Part shown: positions 6,043-10,059 of the stretch, piece by piece
How positions within the stretch are numbered: position 1 is the first letter of the stretch
How the letters are laid out: the number at the start of each line of letters is the position of its first letter
DNA from: Prolixibacteraceae bacterium
Lineage (GTDB): Bacteria > Bacteroidota > Bacteroidia > Bacteroidales > Prolixibacteraceae
DNA length: 10,059 bases
Assembly: GCA_009782655.1 (NCBI GenBank)
Contig: WRIQ01000026.1
Span: 1-10,059 of the forward strand
Direction: 5' to 3'
The notes under the pieces: model-generated
Told to the model about the DNA's origin: nothing
Seen by the model: only the letters and a program-made list of their open reading frames with translations
Databases searched by the model: none
Position numbers and translations under genes: made by a program

Positions 6043-6072
6043 ATTACAAGATTCGACAAAACATCTGTGCAA

Positions 6073-6513
6073 ATGAAATTATTTTCCGACGAATATTTTA
6101 TGCGCAAAGCGCTACAAGAAGCTCGGGAAGCTTTTGCGAAAGGCGAAATTCCCGTTGGCGCCGTGGTGGTGAGCGCTGGAAAAATTATCGCCCGCGGGCA
6201 CAACCTCACGCAGTTGCTGAAAGACGTAACGGCGCATGCCGAAATGCAGGCCATCACGTCGGCGGCCAATCTGTTGGGCGGAAAGTATCTGAACGACTGC
6301 ACTGTTTATGTGACGCTTGAACCTTGCGCCATGTGCGCGGGCGCACTGGCTTGGGCGCAAACCGGAAGGATTGTTTTTGGCGCAACCGATGAGAAGCGGG
6401 GTTTCAGTAAATTTGCTCCGGCCATTCTACATCCTAAAACCGAAGTGACGGGCGGCATCCTTGAAGAAGAATGCACGGCGCTGATGAAAAATTTTTTCGA
6501 CAAGAAAAGGTAA
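6073..6513 (+). CDS. tadA: tRNA-specific adenosine deaminase TadA
   Basis: The 146-residue zinc enzyme converts adenosine-34 to inosine in the anticodon of tRNA-Arg(ACG), an essential step in most bacteria. The cytidine/deoxycytidylate deaminase fold is clear. The catalytic HAE motif is at 55-57 (TAHAEMQAI: H55 ligates zinc, E57 is the proton shuttle). The PCAMC motif is at 84-88, with C85 and C88 as the other zinc ligands. The N-terminal IPVGAVVV segment and the RGHN motif (41-44) are as in the family. Length is typical. An in-frame GTG at 6040 would add 11 residues, but the ATG at 6073 matches the usual start. The promoter is not obvious; the upstream 190 nt are occupied by the candidate attC-like stretch. 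It converges on the membrane-protein gene with a gap of 29 nt. Confidence 0.95.
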   Translation: MKLFSDEYFMRKALQEAREAFAKGEIPVGAVVVSAGKIIARGHNLTQLLKDVTAHAEMQAITSAANLLGGKYLNDCTVYVTLEPCAMCAGALAWAQTGRIVFGATDEKRGFSKFAPAILHPKTEVTGGILEEECTALMKNFFDKKR

Positions 6514-6542
6514 GCGGCTTTTTGTGGCTTTTCCCAACTCCA

Positions 6543-7364
6543 TCATCTGTTTTCCATGCGGATACGGAAATTGAAATATTGGAACGCCAGAAAAACGAAC
6601 ATGAAAATCGATGCCAGCGAGCCGATCAGCGAAGCAATTCCCGACAGCCACCAGTACCATTGCGGGAGTTCCAGATAATTGTCGGGCAACGGGGAAAACA
6701 TTTCCACAATATAAATCGGAATGGTGGCGGCGAAAGAAGCCAGCCATGCCAGCAAAATGCCCAGCAACAGCAAAGCCAATGTGGAGCCAACATTCATGCG
6801 GACGAGAAAAAGCGAACTTTGCAACGAGGAGGCTGTATCCTTATCCTCAAATATTGCCACATAAACTGCCAGTGAAAGAAAAATGGACGCCGCAATGCCG
6901 GGTGCAATGCAAAGAAACAATCCCAAAAAACAAACGAGAGCAGCGGCGAAGCCCATGGAAACGGCTTTTTTAGAATTTGCGAATAGCATCGTTTTAACTT
7001 CGTCGAGCGAAAAATTATTTTTCCCGAAAATCACATAATGTTTTATGTATGAGCATATAATAGCCACATACAACGATTGTATGAAAATGGCGAACACCGT
7101 GTACATCAACAGATTTACGGAAAGGCCGCTCATCTGCTCCATGAATTTTTCGGGGTCGGTGGGCTGAATGATGTTGCCTGCGGCCATGATTTTCATTTGT
7201 ACGAAAACTTTCATGCCGGCGTTCACTATGAGAAAGGGCGCAATATAAACGGAGATCAGTTTCAGCAACGGCTTCCATTCGCTACGCAAAAACCGGAACG
7301 TATCGTTGATAATCATTCCTGTTTCTCTCTTTTCTTCAAATATTACGGACGTATCGTTTTTCAT
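6543..7364 (-). CDS. Polytopic membrane protein of unknown function
   Basis: The product (273 residues from the ATG at 7364) has five to six predicted membrane segments. They lie at about 35-55, 81-107, 135-172 (long enough for two), 191-222 and 238-264. The N-terminus, with ...MIINDTFRFLRSEWKPLLK, resembles the start of YciC/GPDP-membrane-domain-like integral membrane proteins, but I do not recognise a specific family. There are no catalytic motifs. An in-frame ATG at 7388 would overlap the upstream glycosyltransferase stop by 8 nt. The 7364 start is 16 nt beyond that stop. Both imply translational coupling with the glycosyltransferase. As the third gene of a three-gene operon it may handle the same lipid carrier, for instance in flipping or assembly; this is inference only. 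Confidence 0.72.
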   Translation of the reverse strand: MKNDTSVIFEEKRETGMIINDTFRFLRSEWKPLLKLISVYIAPFLIVNAGMKVFVQMKIMAAGNIIQPTDPEKFMEQMSGLSVNLLMYTVFAIFIQSLYVAIICSYIKHYVIFGKNNFSLDEVKTMLFANSKKAVSMGFAAALVCFLGLFLCIAPGIAASIFLSLAVYVAIFEDKDTASSLQSSLFLVRMNVGSTLALLLLGILLAWLASFAATIPIYIVEMFSPLPDNYLELPQWYWWLSGIASLIGSLASIFMFVFLAFQYFNFRIRMENR

Positions 7365-7380
7365 GCGTAAATCGGCAAAA

Positions 7381-8349
7381 TCAGGCATTCTGTTCGTCGC
7401 CGAAGGTTCGCTTTTCGATGAAATACCGGTTGCGATCGGGCGAGCTGCGCGAAACCAGTTCGCCAATAAATCCGGCGAGGAAAAGCTGCGTCCCGATAAT
7501 CATGCAGGCAATCGCCAAAAAGAAATAAGGATTATCAGTCACCAAAGGGGAACGTATGCCCTTGGCCAGAAGAGAAAGTTTGTTGGCGCCCACATAAATG
7601 GCGGAACCGAAACCAACCAGAAACATCAGCGTACCCAAAAAACCGAACATGTGCATGGGTTTTTTCCCGAATTTCTGGATGAACATCACCGTGAGCAAAT
7701 CGAGATAGCCATTGATAAAGCGGCTGATGCCGAATTTGGTTTTGCCGTATTTTCGCGCCTGGTGGAGAACAGGTTTTTCGCCGATGCGCGTAAAACCTGC
7801 ATTTTTTGCCAGAATGGGAATGTAGCGGTGCATTTCGCCGTAAACTTCGATATTTTTAATCACCGCTTTGCGGTAGGCTTTCAACCCGCAGTTAAAATCG
7901 TGAAGCCTGATGCCCGAAGCCATTCGCGCAGTTCCGTTGTACAGCTTCGACGGCAGTTTTTTCATCATGGGGTCGTAACGTTTTTTCTTCCAGCCCGATA
8001 CCAAATCGTATTTTTCGTCTTTGATCATGCGGTAGAGTTCGGGGATTTCGTCGGGACTGTCCTGCAGGTCGGCGTCCATGGTGATTACCGTGTCGCCGCG
8101 CGAAGCCTCAAATCCGCAATACAAAGCCGCCGATTTGCCATGGTTACGCCTGAACTTGACTCCTCTGACATTGGGGTTGCGGATGCTCAGCTCCTCAATA
8201 ACTTCCCACGAACGATCATTGCTGCCGTCGTCGATGAGCAAAATTTCGTAGCTGAAATGATTCTTATCCATCACCTCGCGAATCCAGTCAGCCAGTTCAA
8301 GCAGCGATTCTTCTTCGTTATAAAGCGGTATTACTACGGAAATATCCAT
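7381..8349 (-). CDS. GT2 polyprenyl-phosphate glycosyltransferase (GtrB/DPM1-type)
   Basis: The 322-residue enzyme has a cytosolic GT-A domain followed by two membrane helices (about 232-255 and 274-298), the layout of GtrB and dolichyl-phosphate-mannose synthase homologues. Such enzymes move a sugar from a nucleotide donor to undecaprenyl (polyprenyl) phosphate. Visible motifs are VVIPLYNEEESL (5-16), LLIDDGSNDRSW (37-48), FRRNHGKSAAL (67-77) and the metal-binding MDADLQDSPDEI (91-102). Further along are DFNCGLKAYRK (151-161) and a catalytic-loop-like stretch, GKTKFGISRF (202-211). The ATG at 8349 places the first strand right at the N-terminus, as usual. It follows the DUF4199 gene by 15 nt and is followed at once by a membrane-protein gene, so the three are likely cotranscribed. 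The sugar and final acceptor are unknown. Confidence 0.92.
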   Translation of the reverse strand: MDISVVIPLYNEEESLLELADWIREVMDKNHFSYEILLIDDGSNDRSWEVIEELSIRNPNVRGVKFRRNHGKSAALYCGFEASRGDTVITMDADLQDSPDEIPELYRMIKDEKYDLVSGWKKKRYDPMMKKLPSKLYNGTARMASGIRLHDFNCGLKAYRKAVIKNIEVYGEMHRYIPILAKNAGFTRIGEKPVLHQARKYGKTKFGISRFINGYLDLLTVMFIQKFGKKPMHMFGFLGTLMFLVGFGSAIYVGANKLSLLAKGIRSPLVTDNPYFFLAIACMIIGTQLFLAGFIGELVSRSSPDRNRYFIEKRTFGDEQNA

Positions 8350-8364
8350 GTGAAAATGATAATG

Positions 8365-8916
8365 TTATTCAAAAATCGGTTTCTCTTTTTTTGTGAAAAA
8401 TCCGGTAACAATTCCGATCACAAGCCCTGTGACAGTGGTGCTGAAAACAGACATTACGGCAAAAAAAGCCGGCTTCATAAAACGTGAAAACATTTGCATC
8501 GACATCGAAATATCGTCGTCCGAAAAACCTTTTTCGTACAGTTTTTCTTCGGTGGCAAGCATCACATTGCCAATCGATTCGGGGGCAATGAATTTATTCT
8601 GAATATAAATAAAAATCCCCACAATCAGCGAAGCGAAAAACATGGTTGTCAAAGTGGCGACAATTGCCTGCCCGTATTTCATATATCCGCCCAGCGATTT
8701 CCGATATTGAACCTGAATAAAAATCACCGCCGCAACCCAATAAAGGTAGCCGAAAAAGCGGTACAGCGCAGAATCCATGCTTTTGGCGAAATAAAAAATC
8801 AACGCAATCGCGATATATATTATGGCGATGCCGCCGCCATAGAGAAGCGTGAGCCTGAAGAGATTTCCTTTTTCTTCCGTTGTGCGGACTGGCTCGCTAT
8901 TGATTATCTGTTCCAT
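8365..8916 (-). CDS. DUF4199 family membrane protein
   Basis: The 183-residue membrane protein has four predicted helices at about 23-44, 52-70, 82-105 and 148-174, with a soluble, acidic loop of about 40 residues (108-147) between the third and fourth. The pattern, including the RKSLGGYMKYGQA turn before the third helix, fits the DUF4199 family, which is largely restricted to Bacteroidota and has no known function. The TTG-initiated extension to 8943 would reach into the promoter, so the ATG at 8916 is preferred. It is the first gene of a minus-strand operon with the polyprenyl-phosphate glycosyltransferase 15 nt downstream. This suggests a role linked to envelope glycan or lipid-carrier work, though that is inference from context. 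Confidence 0.82.
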   Translation of the reverse strand: MEQIINSEPVRTTEEKGNLFRLTLLYGGGIAIIYIAIALIFYFAKSMDSALYRFFGYLYWVAAVIFIQVQYRKSLGGYMKYGQAIVATLTTMFFASLIVGIFIYIQNKFIAPESIGNVMLATEEKLYEKGFSDDDISMSMQMFSRFMKPAFFAVMSVFSTTVTGLVIGIVTGFFTKKEKPIFE

Positions 8917-8947
8917 CTGAAAAAATTTAAGATTTTCTAACAAAGTG

Positions 8948-8955
8948 CAAAGATA
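8948..8955 (-). promoter_or_regulatory. -7 promoter box of the DUF4199 operon
   Basis: On the minus strand TATCTTTG is an exact match to the Bacteroidota -7 consensus, 31 nt upstream of the ATG at 8916. The -33 region at the right distance reads TTAC instead of TTTG, so the promoter may be moderate. It supports the shorter start for the first gene. Confidence 0.6.
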
Positions 8956-9073
8956 ACAGTTTTTTTAGATGATGTAAAATACAGAATATAAAAGCATTAA
9001 TTCAATATTGATGACATTGTGGCGCCTGTTCGCCGTTGATATTTCAAAAAAAGGGAACGTCCGGTTTGCACAG

Positions 9074-9104
9074 TTGGGTTTTACAACATTTTTTTTTACT
9101 TTTG
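9074..9104 (+). promoter_or_regulatory. Promoter of the SRP RNA gene
   Basis: TTG at 9074-9076 is separated by 20 nt from TACTTTTG at 9097-9104, an exact TAnnTTTG match. The RNA would start within a few nt of the -7 box. The spacer contains a run of T residues. Confidence 0.75.
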
Positions 9105-9107
9105 CCG

Positions 9108-9205
9108 CGGGTAAGTCCTGTACGACCAGCTCCCGCTGAACTCCCCCAGGGTTGGAAAGCAGCAAGGGTAAGTGGTTGAGCGGTGCGATGCAGATAGCTT
9201 ACCCA
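9108..9205 (+). ncRNA. ffs: Small signal recognition particle RNA (4.5S)
   Basis: This is the RNA of the signal recognition particle, which with Ffh targets nascent membrane proteins to the translocon. The outer helix pairs GGGTAAG (9109-9115) with CTTACCC (9198-9204). The conserved apical hairpin carries the GGAA tetraloop and the AGCAGC internal loop that bind Ffh (GTTGGAAAGCAGCAAGGG), and GTTGAGCGGTGCGATGCAG on the 3' side is typical of Bacteroidota homologues. A run of six T residues at 9207-9212 after the closing helix should act as terminator. Length, about 98 nt, suits the small bacterial class lacking an Alu domain. Exact ends are set from the outer helix and may differ by a few bases. 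Confidence 0.93.
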
Positions 9206-9244
9206 CTTTTTTCAAAAGTTCTTTCACCGGATTGAAAAATAAAT

Positions 9245-9276
9245 TTTGCAGATTCGAAAATATTTGCTTTCCTTTG
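9245..9276 (+). promoter_or_regulatory. Likely promoter of the tRNA-Thr/tRNA-Tyr unit
   Basis: TTTG at 9245-9248 is followed after 20 nt by TTCCTTTG at 9269-9276, one base off the TAnnTTTG consensus. It is 54 nt upstream of the first tRNA. A small 6-bp hairpin (GCATTT/AAATGC) lies in the leader between them. Confidence 0.45.
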
Positions 9277-9330
9277 CGCCGCATTTCCGAAAAATGCACG
9301 CGTTCAGGAAAAATTTTACTGAAAACCCTT

Positions 9331-9404
9331 GCCGGATTAGCTCAGTTGGCCAGAGCACGTGATTTGTAATCTCGGGGTCGTCAGTTCGAATCTGACATCC
9401 GGCT
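9331..9404 (+). tRNA. tRNA-Thr (anticodon UGU)
   Basis: The 74-nt sequence folds as a cloverleaf. The acceptor arm is GCCGGAT/ATCCGGC, the D stem GCTC/GAGC and the T arm GTCAG-TTCGAAT-CTGAC. The anticodon loop TTTGTAA carries TGT, reading threonine ACA and, by wobble, other ACN codons. The anticodon stem (CGTGA/TCTCG) has one U-U mismatch in the middle. The discriminator base is T and CCA is not encoded. It is followed 7 nt later by tRNA-Tyr. Confidence 0.96.
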
Positions 9405-9411
9405 CAAACAA

Positions 9412-9493
9412 GGGGAGATACCAGAGTGGTCAAATGGGGTAGACTGTAAATCTATTGGCGACGCCTTCGGAGGTTCGAATCCTTCTCTCCCCA
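9412..9493 (+). tRNA. tRNA-Tyr (anticodon GUA)
   Basis: The 82-nt class II tRNA has acceptor arm GGGGAGA/TCTCCCC and anticodon loop CTGTAAA (GTA, tyrosine). It has the long variable arm expected for bacterial tRNA-Tyr (around GGCGACGCC) and T loop TTCGAAT. The discriminator base is A, as required for tyrosyl-tRNA, and CCA is not encoded. It is probably cotranscribed with the preceding tRNA-Thr. Confidence 0.96.
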
Positions 9494-9496
9494 CGC

Positions 9497-9531
9497 AAAA
9501 AAGGAGTTACCTGCGGGTAGCTCCTTTTTTT
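9497..9531 (+). terminator. Strong rho-independent terminator of the tRNA unit
   Basis: The arms at 9497-9511 and 9516-9530 pair continuously (one G-T wobble) with a 4-nt loop. The 3' side ends in seven T residues. It lies just after tRNA-Tyr, so it should close the tRNA transcript. Confidence 0.92.
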
Positions 9532-9652
9532 GTGCCGTGTATGGGGATGCGTCTACATACAAAATTATATTTGTCCGTAAAAATATGCATTCTCCTAAAA
9601 TGAATTATTCCGAAAGGTTTTCGGGTTTATGCGTTACACGCGCCGAGCCATT

Positions 9653-9677
9653 TCCCCCTCATTTATGCGAGGAGGGG
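9653..9677 (+). repeat. Short GC-rich hairpin in the intergenic region
   Basis: A C-rich arm near 9653-9659 (CCCCCTC) and a G-rich arm near 9669-9677 (GAGGAGGGG) can form a six-base-pair hairpin in otherwise unremarkable DNA before the pseudouridine synthase gene. C5/G5-armed repeats of this look are scattered in many Bacteroidota chromosomes, so it may be a dispersed intergenic repeat. Only this copy is seen here. Confidence 0.25.
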
Positions 9678-9708
9678 AGTTGCAGAGCTGCGTCTTTTCA
9701 TGTGCATT

Positions 9709-10059
9709 ATGTCCAACGAAAATAATATCCACACCGTTCCGGCCGATATTGAAGCCGTCAGGCTCAGCGATTATGCCGCAGGAATTTTCCGTGGATTGGA
9801 AACCAAATCGGGTGTGAAAAAAACCGTCAGGCGCGGGGAACTCTTTGTCGATGGCGAAATTGCCTCAACGGCTGTTTTCGTTTCTGCCGGAATGCAAATC
9901 GAGTGGCGCCGCCCCGATTATGTCGCCCGACAACCTTACAGTGCAAAAATCGATGTGGTTTACGAAGACGATTTCCTTGCAGTTGTGAACAAACCTGCCG
10001 GAATTGTGGTCAGTGGCAATCGCCACGACACCGTTGAGAATGCGCTCTTGGGAATCCTT
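9709..10059 (+). CDS. RluA-family rRNA/tRNA pseudouridine synthase, N-terminal part (partial)
   Basis: The first 117 residues of a pseudouridine synthase are visible; the gene continues past the end of the window. An S4-like RNA-binding domain occupies about 16-68 (VRLSDYAAGIFRGL, KKTVRRGELFVDGEI, GMQIEWRRP). The catalytic domain then begins with the family strand-turn IDVVYEDDFLAVVNKPAGIVVSGN (about 81-104). The HRLD catalytic aspartate motif should follow in the missing part, so the subfamily (RluC, RluD or other) and target uridine cannot be named. The ATG at 9709 is chosen. An in-frame ATG at 9700 would add three residues. No clear promoter or ribosome binding site is visible; the preceding 177 nt after the tRNA terminator carry only a small GC-rich hairpin. 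Confidence 0.9.
   Translation, partial: MSNENNIHTVPADIEAVRLSDYAAGIFRGLETKSGVKKTVRRGELFVDGEIASTAVFVSAGMQIEWRRPDYVARQPYSAKIDVVYEDDFLAVVNKPAGIVVSGNRHDTVENALLGIL

Noticed and set aside
5925..6320. A 131-codon plus-strand ORF overlapping the start of tadA.
   Set aside because: It is largely a shadow of tadA in another frame; the part before tadA lacks a ribosome binding site and protein-like composition.
7306..8487. A 393-codon plus-strand ORF opposite the glycosyltransferase.
   Set aside because: The minus strand carries a clear GT2 enzyme with all motifs; the plus-strand translation has no family features and is an antisense shadow.
8956..9073. A small gene or RNA between the DUF4199 operon and the SRP RNA.
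   Set aside because: Only AT-rich DNA with short ORFs lacking ribosome binding sites was seen; no stable hairpin with a T run.
1..10059. CRISPR array, insertion sequence or prophage genes.
   Set aside because: No regularly spaced direct repeats, no transposase, integrase or phage structural motifs were seen on either strand.

Overview
The window comes from a member of the phylum Bacteroidota, most likely the order Bacteroidales. Several independent signs point there: an ECF sigma factor / FecR / SusC-type receptor group, a DUF4199 protein, Bacteroidota-type promoters (TTTG or TTG, then about 17-20 nt, then TAnnTTTG) before several genes and RNAs, and mostly weak Shine-Dalgarno sites. All assignments were made by reading the sequence and translations; no database search was run.

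Region 1 (1-2181) is a transport-signalling group. It has the 5' end of a SusC/TonB-dependent receptor with an STN domain (-), a FecR anti-sigma factor (-), and, divergently, an ECF sigma-70 factor (+). An outer-membrane substrate signal would pass from receptor to FecR to sigma. Region 2 (2188-5295) holds a family-2-like glycosyltransferase (-), an OmpH/Skp-like chaperone with an N-terminal membrane helix (-) and its own promoter and terminator, and a divergent proline dehydrogenase (+) that also has a terminator.

Region 3 (5289-6072) is the least ordinary part. A promoter overlaps the end of the proline dehydrogenase terminator. It is followed by a short leader ORF whose stop overlaps the start of a 103-residue membrane protein built from two DUF898-like repeats. 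On both sides of this module are stretches that loosely resemble integron attC sites (long imperfect inverted repeats ending in GTT-type cores), so the module may be a stranded gene cassette. This is a hypothesis; the match alone is not statistically convincing.

Region 4 (6073-8955) has tadA (tRNA adenosine deaminase, +) converging on a three-gene minus-strand operon: a DUF4199 membrane protein, a GtrB/DPM1-type polyprenyl-phosphate glycosyltransferase, and a polytopic membrane protein of unknown role. This looks like envelope glycan or lipid-carrier metabolism.

Region 5 (9074-10059) is an RNA and translation cluster on the + strand: the small SRP RNA (ffs) with a good promoter, tRNA-Thr(UGU) and tRNA-Tyr(GUA) sharing a promoter and a strong terminator, and the start of an RluA-family pseudouridine synthase that runs off the window. 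Most of the window is ordinary chromosome. The parts worth a second look are the 5308-6042 module, the DUF4199/glycosyltransferase/membrane-protein operon, and the palindrome between the OmpH-like and proline dehydrogenase genes.
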